Shown here piece after piece: positions 17,054 through 24,230 of a stretch of DNA of 30,754 nt (position 1 is the first letter of the stretch; every line of letters starts with the position of its first letter). Source of the DNA: an uncultured bacterium. GTDB lineage: Bacteria > Bacteroidota > Bacteroidia > Bacteroidales > Muribaculaceae. The stretch covers positions 1 through 30,754 of the forward strand of contig CAJMNI010000030.1 in the NCBI GenBank assembly GCA_905214735.1. Direction: 5' to 3'. The position numbers and the translations under genes are program-made. Under the pieces are notes generated by a model that searched no databases, was not told where the DNA came from, and saw only the letters and a program-made list of their open reading frames with translations.

Positions 17054-18364
17054 TCAAAGCTTTCTCAGCTTTGCCTTTGCATCATCGCTTTCACATAACC
17101 GATACCAATAAGCGGCCATTTTTTTATCCTTACTTACGCCATATCCTCCAGCGGCATAGATGTCTCCCAATCGTTCCTTAGCTGAATCAGATCCTTCTGC
17201 GGAAGCTTTTCGGTACCATTGCTGGGCTTTGTTCCAATCTTTAGAGACTCCGTGTCCCCCTTCATAATAGACGTCACCGGCACGTTCCATACCAAGACGG
17301 TCACCGTCATTGGCTGCGGATTCAAACCAATAAAGTGCCGTCTGGTAATCCTGGGGCACATCCCAGCCATGGAATAAATAGAGGCCATACCATAACTTTG
17401 CATCCGTATAACCTTGTTCTGCCGACATTCGCGTATAGGTAAGTCCGATATGATCATCGACATCCACCCCTTTTCCATGGCAATAGATCTGACCGACCAT
17501 ATACTGCGCATGTGCGTTCCCTTTATCTGCCGCTTTTTGATACCATTTCAGAGCCTCAGCAAAATCCTCATTCACTCCCAGAGCTTCATAGTAGCAATCT
17601 CCGAGATCGTCCATGGCAGATGCAAGGCCTTTATCGGCCGCCTTTTGATATAGTGTTACTGCCTTTGTCCGGTCGCGCACAACTCCACGCCCATATCGGT
17701 AACAGTCGCCGAGAGCCCTTTCTCCTAAACTCGAGCCCTGATCAGCCGACTTGCTATACCAATAAAAAGCCGTGTCATAGTCAGTGTCGACACCTCTGCC
17801 TTTGTAATATAGGTCGCCATATTGAAACTGGGCAAGAGCGTTACCGCTTTCGGCCGAATTTCTGAGATAGTTGCGCGCCGTTGCATAATTCATGGGCACG
17901 CCATAACCGGAAACATAGCATATTCCGAGCATGCAGTCAGCATCTGTATATCCCTGATTAGACGATTTCTTATACCAACTGACAGCGACTTCATTATTCT
18001 CAGCGACCCCATCGCCAAAGAAATAGCAATTGCCAAGATAATATTGCGCCACTTTGTTGCTGGAAATTTGCTTGAAACAATCTATAGCCTTCGTATAGTT
18101 GTCATTTTCATAAGCCTCTATGCCATCCTCAAGGATTGACTCTTCCGAACGCCTGGTTGTCCTTGTCGTCGATGTAGTGCTCCTTTTGCTTTTGCTGCTT
18201 CTTTTGGTTGTCACCGTTTTTTTGCCGCTCCAGGTGTTTTTTCCCGAATTTGTAGTTTTCCCCGAACTTGTCGTTGTTCCTCGGGTCACCGGATTTTGAG
18301 CCACGGCGTTTCCGCCGCATATTAAAAGCGTAAACGCCAGTAGTATCGTTGTCAATAGTCTCAT
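17054..18364 (-). CDS. Exported Sel1-repeat protein
   Basis: 436 residues with a signal peptide (MRLLTTILLAFTLLICGGNA), a Thr/Ser/Lys-rich linker (residues ~24-72), one TPR-like helix pair (GIEAYENDNYTKAIDCFKQ) and then nine Sel1 repeats of about 36 residues to the C-terminus, for example YYLGNCYFFGDGVAENN and LGDCYRYGRGVVRDRTKA. Sel1 arrays are protein-binding scaffolds. The signal peptide places it in the periplasm or outer envelope. It is the last gene of the unit with PP2C, FHA, caspase-like and EF-hand-like proteins (32 bases after the PP2C stop), so I infer that it scaffolds the external part of that system. The basic linker could touch nucleic acid, cell wall or lipid. Confidence 0.88.
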   Translation of the reverse strand: MRLLTTILLAFTLLICGGNAVAQNPVTRGTTTSSGKTTNSGKNTWSGKKTVTTKRSSKSKRSTTSTTRTTRRSEESILEDGIEAYENDNYTKAIDCFKQISSNKVAQYYLGNCYFFGDGVAENNEVAVSWYKKSSNQGYTDADCMLGICYVSGYGVPMNYATARNYLRNSAESGNALAQFQYGDLYYKGRGVDTDYDTAFYWYSKSADQGSSLGERALGDCYRYGRGVVRDRTKAVTLYQKAADKGLASAMDDLGDCYYEALGVNEDFAEALKWYQKAADKGNAHAQYMVGQIYCHGKGVDVDDHIGLTYTRMSAEQGYTDAKLWYGLYLFHGWDVPQDYQTALYWFESAANDGDRLGMERAGDVYYEGGHGVSKDWNKAQQWYRKASAEGSDSAKERLGDIYAAGGYGVSKDKKMAAYWYRLCESDDAKAKLRKL

Positions 18365-18396
18365 TTCCTTTTATTTTTTTATGTTGTTATTATCAG

Positions 18397-19878
18397 TTAT
18401 TCTTTGATTTTTCTGTTATTTTCCTCTTTCTTTTTGCTGGCTTTGTCATTTGTTGTGCCGTTATTAGTGACTTTAGTCTTCTGCTGGTCGCTTGAAACGA
18501 CATCGCCATCAACTTTTTCCACGGCTGCTTCTATCGCCTGTTCATTTACGTTGTGGGTCTGTTCCCGCTTTGAAGAGGCTGAATTGGCGGCAGGCCGTCC
18601 GGCTGCTTCGCGATTGCGATGGCGGCGTTCTCTTGTCTGCTTGTCAGCATCGCTATGCACTTCATTCATCTCGGCATCCTCTATTTGATTCCCGGGTTGA
18701 ACATCAATATTGCGGTCAGGCAAAGGTTGTTCGACTGCATCGGCTTTGTCCGGATCTGCCTGATCCTTTTTGTGACCATTACCGAAAAGTCCAAGAGCAA
18801 AATACAAAACCACACAGACTGCGAGAGCTACGATTATAAACCAAATCCAGGCAAATCCGCTCTTCTTTTTATGTCTGGTTGTCGGATCGGCTTTTATAGC
18901 AGGGGGCACGGTGGGCCTTCCGCTTGCCGCTGCGGGAGCAGGCTGGGGTACAACAGTGATGTTATCGACTCCGGCCAGCCCGGAAGTATCAGACGTCGCT
19001 CCATCATCAGGATCGCTTATCAACCCCTCTTTTGCAGGATTTGGGCCGGCTGACGCTGAAACGTCTGCCGATTTTGCCGGTGCTCCCGACACGTCTGTAA
19101 TCTCTATTATGAATGCCGTATGGTTATCGCTGTTGCCATCGGTCGCCCCTTTCAGGATAGTCACCTTTCGGGCGTTGTCACCACCTGATTTGGAGAAAAT
19201 ATTACGCAGGCTCGCACCCTCCTCCATATCGGGCTGCTCGAGCATCCCGTCAGAACAGAGATAGAAGTAATCGCCCGGACGGATGTCGGTTATATGATTG
19301 ATTTCAGCCTTCTGACGCGGCTCGCTATGCGGCTGCATCGCTCGCGTTATTATATTTTTTCTACTTGAAACGCGCGCCTCCTCCGGAGTCATCTCGCCTA
19401 TCTTCACAAGATCGTTCACAAGAGAATGATCCTCGGTGTGCCATAGCTCTGTCTCTTTCCCGGTTTCTCCCGGACGTATGTGATAGACCCGGCTATCTCC
19501 CATGTGGGCTATTGTAGCTCCATTCTTATGAAGCATCAGAAGTGCGAGGGTCGTGCCCATCTTCTTTTCCGAACCGGTGTCACACAGATCAAGGGCATTA
19601 TAAGCAGCCTCAACCGCACGGTTAAGGTCTTCATCGGTAAAGGATGCCCCGGCATCGCCCGACTTTAGAATCGAAGCGGCCATCGCCTCGCATACCGTCG
19701 CACTCGCCACCTCTCCGGCATCATGGCCTCCCATGCCGTCGCAGAGAATAAAAAGCCTGTCGTCTGGTCCGACCTTCCCATGCGCAGGATAGATCGAGTC
19801 CTCCTGATGAGGATTCCCTTTTGCATCCTTGCGCTGGCCGAACTCCCAGATGCTGTATGCTAATAGTTTATATTTCAT
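18397..19878 (-). CDS. Transmembrane PP2C-family Ser/Thr protein phosphatase
   Basis: 493 residues from the ATG at 19878; the frame opens 15 codons earlier but that would run into the upstream FHA gene. Residues 1-262 are a full PP2C domain: NPHQEDS (22-28), CDGMGGHDAG (46-55, metal-binding D47), HMGDSRVYHI (125-134), LCSDGML (207-213) and SDNHT (250-254). A Pro/Ala-rich linker, RHKKK and a transmembrane helix (341-364, FAWIWFIIVALAVCVVLYFA) follow, then a charged ~125-residue tail expected outside the cytoplasm. The phosphatase would remove phosphates placed by the block's kinase. The linker has DDGATSD (291-297), an acidic-Ala-Thr motif also seen in the kinase and the EF-hand-like protein. 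Overall intact. Confidence 0.92.
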   Translation of the reverse strand: MKYKLLAYSIWEFGQRKDAKGNPHQEDSIYPAHGKVGPDDRLFILCDGMGGHDAGEVASATVCEAMAASILKSGDAGASFTDEDLNRAVEAAYNALDLCDTGSEKKMGTTLALLMLHKNGATIAHMGDSRVYHIRPGETGKETELWHTEDHSLVNDLVKIGEMTPEEARVSSRKNIITRAMQPHSEPRQKAEINHITDIRPGDYFYLCSDGMLEQPDMEEGASLRNIFSKSGGDNARKVTILKGATDGNSDNHTAFIIEITDVSGAPAKSADVSASAGPNPAKEGLISDPDDGATSDTSGLAGVDNITVVPQPAPAAASGRPTVPPAIKADPTTRHKKKSGFAWIWFIIVALAVCVVLYFALGLFGNGHKKDQADPDKADAVEQPLPDRNIDVQPGNQIEDAEMNEVHSDADKQTRERRHRNREAAGRPAANSASSKREQTHNVNEQAIEAAVEKVDGDVVSSDQQKTKVTNNGTTNDKASKKKEENNRKIKE

Positions 19879-19900
19879 AATTTTTCTCTTTTCGTTACAG

Positions 19901-20461
19901 TCATTCCTGACTTGCGATTTCAAACTTTAAGCTGATGCCGGGAAGATTGATCACTTCGCCATCGCGCAATTCAACCTGATCCCCGAAATATATGCGATTG
20001 TTCCCTATGAAGGTAGGATTTACCTGAGCTTTATAAAGCGACAAGTAGTGCACATACCCCTTGCGTTCATCCATCACGACGTCAATCACAAGATGTTCGC
20101 GGCTCAACTCCATTCGTTCACCGGTATAGATCTGCACGTCGGCTTTCGATTTCATTGCCTGACGGCCAATCACATTGCGGCCGGGACGTAGATAAAAAAT
20201 CATTCCCCGGCTCTCTTCGCGAAGCGTCCCTACACTCGTGCATTTTGCTGAATTCCCCGGATTTGACGCGGGAACATTCGGCCCGTAATGCGTGCAATCG
20301 TCCTCCTGGGCTGCCTTGCGAACGACTCTCGTGAATTTTGTAAACGGATATTTGTTCTTGCATATAGGGCAAGTTACGTTTTTCATCTCTATCCCCGGAA
20401 AATTCTTTACGGAAAGCACAGCCCCGTCAAACGGGCATTTTATCTGTATTATTTCATCCAT
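19901..20461 (-). CDS. Soluble FHA-domain protein with zinc-ribbon-like N-terminus
   Basis: 186 residues without signal or membrane segment. The N-terminus has C9 (IKCPFDGA) and C31/C34 (VTCPICKNKYPF), an incomplete zinc-ribbon-like element in which the fourth ligand is missing. Residues ~85-185 form an FHA domain with the phosphothreonine-binding signature: GR at 99-100, SREH at 120-123 and an Asn-rich segment NPTFIGNNRI at 148-157. FHA domains bind phosphothreonine peptides, so it is a likely reader of the kinase's output. It lies between the caspase-family gene and the PP2C gene (22-base gap) in the same unit. Confidence 0.9.
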   Translation of the reverse strand: MDEIIQIKCPFDGAVLSVKNFPGIEMKNVTCPICKNKYPFTKFTRVVRKAAQEDDCTHYGPNVPASNPGNSAKCTSVGTLREESRGMIFYLRPGRNVIGRQAMKSKADVQIYTGERMELSREHLVIDVVMDERKGYVHYLSLYKAQVNPTFIGNNRIYFGDQVELRDGEVINLPGISLKFEIASQE

Positions 20462-20510
20462 TAAATTCGGTTTTAAACTTTGATTATCAATATATCCTAC
20501 CCGCTGACTC

Positions 20511-21251
20511 TTACCATCTGATTACTGGCATCGCGGAGTTGAACTTCCCCCACATCACAGGATGCTGCTTACCGCCCGACACTTCCTCAACCATATTATG
20601 CACGTAGTTGAAAAGTTCATACGCGGTGACAATTCTGTTATTGTCTGTGTCGGCCGCTCCTTTCATCCCTTTTACGAGATAAGTGGTGAAATAGCCGTTT
20701 GACATCGACGGACGCTCTATTGAATTCTCGTTATTGCGGGAAGAAAGGAAAACCATCACGCTGGCATCTTTCGCCGATTTCACTGCGGCCGAGCCATTGG
20801 AAGCCTCCACTCTTACTCCCCCGGAACGGCAAGCGTCGAGAAACATCATCTTGTTGCGGCTGCGACTCTTCTTCATGGCTTCGCGCACCTGCTTATAGGA
20901 GAGGTTCCCGTCGGCTGCGCAGATGCCTCCGGCATAACCGTGGCCGCTGAAAAAGAAGACGACCTGGTCATCGGGCCCGGCAAGCCGGTAAACCCTGTTC
21001 ATCGCGCTCAGAATGCGCTTCCGGGTGGCGTCTTTATCAGTCAGTATTATATAATCGAATGCCGTGTTGCTCTTATACATATCGATAAATGCTCCGGCAT
21101 CGGCAGCTGGAAGCCGAAGACTCCTGATTTTTATGGGATAGAGAGAATAGTCTGCTATTCCCACAGCCACTATATACGTGTTTGCGCTGATGCTCACGCT
21201 CCAGAGGAGCATGAACATCAGCAAAACACTTCTCAATGACTTATGCTTCAT
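20511..21251 (-). CDS. Exported caspase-family (peptidase C14) protein
   Basis: 246 residues from the ATG at 21251, which overlaps the upstream stop by 11 bases; a start 11 codons earlier gives no better signal. A signal peptide (MKHKSLRSVLLMFMLLWSVS) runs to about residue 23. The rest is one p20-like caspase fold: strand TYIVAVGIADY, helices, then DDQVVFFFSGHGYAGG with catalytic His104 and KMMFLDACRSGG with catalytic Cys141. Both dyad residues are present, so it should be active. The C-terminal part (MKGAADTDNNRIVTAYELFN) includes an acidic DTDNN loop that might bind calcium. Known bacterial relatives are orthocaspases or metacaspase-like proteases. Export to the periplasm is unusual for a death effector and suggests processing of envelope proteins. 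Substrate unknown. Confidence 0.9.
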   Translation of the reverse strand: MKHKSLRSVLLMFMLLWSVSISANTYIVAVGIADYSLYPIKIRSLRLPAADAGAFIDMYKSNTAFDYIILTDKDATRKRILSAMNRVYRLAGPDDQVVFFFSGHGYAGGICAADGNLSYKQVREAMKKSRSRNKMMFLDACRSGGVRVEASNGSAAVKSAKDASVMVFLSSRNNENSIERPSMSNGYFTTYLVKGMKGAADTDNNRIVTAYELFNYVHNMVEEVSGGKQHPVMWGKFNSAMPVIRW

Positions 21252-22461
21252 AATTGTCGCCCGCGTAATCGCTGTAAGGATCATTCATGCCGGAAGCACC
21301 GTATGGATCATTATACGGATTGATATAATTGTCGGCTCCGGAAGGATCTATTTCCTCGTAAGAAGGATCGGGAGCTGAACTTCGTTGGGACTCTGCTTCG
21401 TAGGCATAAACAACGTTTCCGTCAGGTTCCGCAGCCGGTTCCGGTGCATTGGGCTCATGCCCGGGGGTAAAGCCTCCAAGATCAGCTACCGTGAGATTTC
21501 CATCGCTTATGTCCGACATCTCCTCTCTGGAAATATTGCCATCGTCGTTGACATCAACTGCTAAAATATCAAACTTCATGTCATTGTCGACATCTATCAC
21601 CATCGCATTGTGGCCGTCTACAGTCATGACACCGACATTTGTATTGTCATCCGGATCATGGACCACTCCGATCACCTCAATCTCACTTTCCGGATTATCC
21701 GGATTATCCGGATGCTCCCGATTGTCGGTATTGGGGCCAGGGGAATGTCGTATCGGGTCTACATTGTCCCCCCCTTGACCTCCCTGGCCTCCCGGCACCT
21801 GATTCTGAGCGACATCGGTCGGATGAGATTCTTGGTTTCCGGTCGCTGCCATGTTATGGCCGCTTCCTGACGACTGTTGATTGCCTCCGCCGGCGTTACT
21901 CCATGAGAAGTGACCGTTATATTCTGCGCGCTCCTGAGCTGTCATGCTGTTCCACTCGGCTGCCGTATAAGTGCCGTATACAGTGCCGTGCCATTCGAAG
22001 GCTCCACCGGGGCCAACTTCTGCACGCGCTGCTGCAAATGCCTCGTCGAAACTCATGGAGTCGTCTACATGAGTGGCAACTCCAACCTTACCGTCTGTCC
22101 AATCCGGAGCGTCATCTTTTTGATCGCTGAATTTTCCCTCATGCTCCGTATCGTGTTTGGCCATGCTCATCGCCACGGCTGCCGCTCCGCCTAGAGCAAT
22201 TCCGCCGCCGACGCCGGCTGCCGCATATTTCCACCCATGACCTCCTTTTTCAGCCTCCTTTTTGGCAGTTTCTTTATTAACCGGTTTTATCTTTGCTGAT
22301 GTAGCCTGCACGGGGGGCACAGGGGGCATCTGCGGAGGAACCGAATTCCTTTTGCCGGATACTCTTTCATTCGCATTCGCATTGGCATTGCTATTTCCTT
22401 CGGGAAATACTGTTGCTTCATCGTCAAAGCTTTTCTTTTTGTTAATGTCGTTGGTATTCAT
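21241..22461 (-). CDS. Membrane protein with EF-hand-like loop and acidic-Thr N-terminus
   Basis: 406 residues, family not recognised. The cytoplasmic N-terminus contains DDEATVF (13-19) and a Pro-rich stretch (PPQMPPVPPV). A glycine-rich membrane helix is at ~78-99 (YAAAGVGGGIALGGAAAVAM). A segment with a WHG...TYTAAEW motif is near 157-170. A low-complexity Gly/Asn/Pro-rich spacer leads to ~260-316, which holds a canonical 12-residue EF-hand loop from D303 to E314 (DVNDDGNISREE), preceded by an acidic DVDND segment. The tail is Tyr/Asp/Pro-rich. It is paralogous to the protein at 23401-24063 over the EF-hand part. It is the first gene of a unit with the caspase-family, FHA, PP2C and Sel1 genes, with a good promoter just upstream. 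I infer an envelope sensor or scaffold for this system. Confidence 0.75.
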   Translation of the reverse strand: MNTNDINKKKSFDDEATVFPEGNSNANANANERVSGKRNSVPPQMPPVPPVQATSAKIKPVNKETAKKEAEKGGHGWKYAAAGVGGGIALGGAAAVAMSMAKHDTEHEGKFSDQKDDAPDWTDGKVGVATHVDDSMSFDEAFAAARAEVGPGGAFEWHGTVYGTYTAAEWNSMTAQERAEYNGHFSWSNAGGGNQQSSGSGHNMAATGNQESHPTDVAQNQVPGGQGGQGGDNVDPIRHSPGPNTDNREHPDNPDNPESEIEVIGVVHDPDDNTNVGVMTVDGHNAMVIDVDNDMKFDILAVDVNDDGNISREEMSDISDGNLTVADLGGFTPGHEPNAPEPAAEPDGNVVYAYEAESQRSSAPDPSYEEIDPSGADNYINPYNDPYGASGMNDPYSDYAGDNYEA

Positions 22462-22490
22462 GTTATTATGTCTTTGATTTTTTTATAACG

Positions 22491-22522
22491 CAAATTTAAT
22501 TCCTGTCCTCCCCTTATACAAA
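22491..22522 (-). promoter_or_regulatory. Promoter of the EF-hand/caspase/FHA/PP2C/Sel1 unit
   Basis: On the minus strand TTTG (22522 to 22519), a 20-base spacer and TAAATTTG (22498 to 22491) match the Bacteroidetes -33/-7 consensus exactly. The start codon at 22461 is 29 bases beyond the -7 box, implying a leader of about 20 bases. Confidence 0.65.
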
Positions 22523-22543
22523 GATTTGGACTCTTATTCCATG

Positions 22544-22582
22544 ACATCATAGGTTTTCAGTATGAAATTCATCCTATGGTGT
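22544..22582 (-). terminator. Possible terminator hairpin at the LRR stop codon
   Basis: ACATCATAGG (22544-22553) pairs with CCTATGGTGT (22573-22582), 10 bp with one mismatch, overlapping the LRR stop. There is no T-run on the minus strand. It stands directly before the next promoter, so a unit boundary here is plausible. Confidence 0.35.
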
Positions 22583-23371
22583 CTTTTTCCCGTTTTTGTT
22601 CGGTGAATTGGAATTCCCATTCTCCCTGTTTTTCGACTTTAGCAAGCGACTCACAGTTGATTCGATTTCTTCCAACTGTGATTCGGTTGGGAAAGTGGCG
22701 GATGGATCTCCCATCGCTTCTCCATCACCGGTTACATCCACAGAGTCGGCATTTTCATCTAATTCAGTTTCCGCAGAATGGCTCATTCGCGGAAAGTTTT
22801 CAAGAAGATCTGATGCATGAAGCTGATTTTGTCTACGCTGATGATCGAGACAATCTATCTCTATCTCAAGATCGACTATCTGCGATCTAAGAGAGTATCT
22901 TAAGGAATCCCGGCTCGACGTGCTAATTATCGGTTCAGGAAATTTCAACGACGGACATCGGAAAAAAACTCCTTCTCCCATCTCTACACCCTCTCCCCCG
23001 GGGGAGAGAATCACTTTTTCAAGGGATGTACAATCTTCGAAAGCAAAGTCTCCGATGGATTTGACAGTCGACGGTAATTCTACGGTTTTTAGATTTTCGG
23101 CACCGGCAAACGCTTTTCGACCGATGCCGTCAATAACGTATATTTTGTCATCATGACGCACCTTCGAGGGAATTTTAATAACCCCGGAAACCTGCGAACC
23201 CGCACGCTTTCCATCCTCCTCGGAATAAGTCACCGAGGCTTTTCTTTTCACAGAATCGGTGATCTCGAAATAGAGAATTTCCTCTCCTTGCGTCACCGTG
23301 AAATCATGGGCATACGCCTGAAGGGCGGTTCCCATGGCAATAAAGGCTATCGTTCTTATTACTTTAATCAT
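22574..23371 (-). CDS. Exported leucine-rich-repeat (BspA-like, LRR_5) protein
   Basis: 265 residues with a signal peptide (MIKVIRTIAFIAMGTALQAY). A beta-rich start is followed at ~75-140 by about two and a half BspA-type leucine-rich repeats: IDGIGRKAFAGAENLKTVEL and VKSIGDFAFEDCTSLEKVIL, then GVFFRCPSLKF. This is far fewer than in BspA adhesins. The last ~115 residues are charged and helical (SQIVDLEIEIDCLDHQ) and end in a Lys/Asn-rich tail. It follows the small EF-hand-like gene by 29 bases, in the same unit. I infer an exported protein-binding partner in the signalling block. No sorting tail. Confidence 0.8.
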   Translation of the reverse strand: MIKVIRTIAFIAMGTALQAYAHDFTVTQGEEILYFEITDSVKRKASVTYSEEDGKRAGSQVSGVIKIPSKVRHDDKIYVIDGIGRKAFAGAENLKTVELPSTVKSIGDFAFEDCTSLEKVILSPGGEGVEMGEGVFFRCPSLKFPEPIISTSSRDSLRYSLRSQIVDLEIEIDCLDHQRRQNQLHASDLLENFPRMSHSAETELDENADSVDVTGDGEAMGDPSATFPTESQLEEIESTVSRLLKSKNRENGNSNSPNKNGKKTP

Positions 23372-23400
23372 GGCAATTGGATTTTTATGCGGGAATTCTG

Positions 23401-24063
23401 TCAGGCCATGAAATCGTCGACGTTGGCGTTATTCTGGAAATCAGGCTGATCGTTTTGAGCCATGAGAGGATCAAATCCCGATGCCTCCTGATATGGGTTC
23501 ATCGCGATATCCTCACCGGGGGTAACAGGCTCAAATTCATCAGCATCGAACTCCTGATTATTGTTACGGTCATAAGCCACATAGTCAGCATGTCCGTTGA
23601 GATTTGTGTCGAAATAGCCCGTCATCATTCCATGATCCACGACTATTGCAGCATCCATTTGGCTTCCGTCCTGGAATTCCACACGTTCGAATCCAACCAC
23701 CTCAACCCCGTCATCCTCGGTCTGTTCGGCTTCATTACTGGTTTCCGCGGGAACGTCTTCGGCGGCCTTTGATTCGACAGCGTCGGCTTTTACCGGCTCC
23801 ACATGCGCCGGCTCCACGGAATGCGCGGTAGCCGCTGACTTATTTTGATCAGCCAGGGACTCAACGGCAGGATTATCTTCCCAATCCGGCTTCGCCTCCG
23901 ATGCATTGATCATTTCGGGGGCAAACGTGCCGGCCACACTCCCGATTACGACACCAGCAGACGCACCTATTCCGGCTGCAATCGCATCTTCATCGCTTCC
24001 TGAATTTCTACGGGGATTCCCCTTTTGGCTTTCAGCCCTTCTGAATCTGTCGTTTGTTTCCAT
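23401..24063 (-). CDS. Small membrane protein with EF-hand-like loop
   Basis: 220 residues, family not recognised. A basic N-terminus is followed by a weak glycine/alanine membrane segment at ~27-48 (AIAAGIGASAGVVIGSVAGT), an acidic low-complexity stretch, and at ~120-178 an EF-hand-like loop from D165 to E176 (DRNNNQEFDADE) preceded by DTNLNGHAD. It aligns with the larger paralogue at 21241-22461 over the EF-hand part, and both have PDW-x-D shortly after the membrane segment. It lacks that paralogue's Pro-rich N-terminus, DDEATVF motif and WHG segment. First gene of its unit, followed by the LRR gene. Likely a calcium-responsive or structural envelope component; inference only. Confidence 0.72.
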   Translation of the reverse strand: METNDRFRRAESQKGNPRRNSGSDEDAIAAGIGASAGVVIGSVAGTFAPEMINASEAKPDWEDNPAVESLADQNKSAATAHSVEPAHVEPVKADAVESKAAEDVPAETSNEAEQTEDDGVEVVGFERVEFQDGSQMDAAIVVDHGMMTGYFDTNLNGHADYVAYDRNNNQEFDADEFEPVTPGEDIAMNPYQEASGFDPLMAQNDQPDFQNNANVDDFMA

Positions 24064-24091
24064 AATTCTAATTCAATGTTTGATACTGATG

Positions 24092-24123
24092 CAAAGTTAA
24101 AGCGCATTGTCGCCTGTCGCAAC
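24092..24123 (-). promoter_or_regulatory. Promoter of the small EF-hand/LRR unit
   Basis: On the minus strand GTTG (24123 to 24120), 20 bases, then TAACTTTG (24099 to 24092): a perfect -7 box and three of four -33 bases at the same 20-base spacing as the two other promoters of the block. The start codon at 24063 is 28 bases beyond. Confidence 0.58.
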
Positions 24124-24171
24124 TTTTCAGAGCCATCCTGTATGAACACCCCGGGTTTCCTTACCAAATCA

Positions 24172-24192
24172 CTCCAAAAGCATCCTTTGGAG
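24172..24192 (-). terminator. Possible terminator after the kinase gene
   Basis: CTCCAAA (24172-24178) pairs with TTTGGAG (24186-24192) around a 7-base loop, 38 bases after the kinase stop on the minus strand. The stem is short and a T-run is absent, so the call is weak. Confidence 0.35.
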
Positions 24193-24230
24193 CCGGCTAT
24201 TCGATCCTGCTCTCCGTAAGGCTTGAAGCA

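Noticed and set aside
21690..21720. Short repeated GGATTATCC units suggestive of a repeat array
   Set aside because: They encode a Pro-Asp-Asn low-complexity stretch in the large EF-hand-like protein; there are no spacers and no CRISPR genes.
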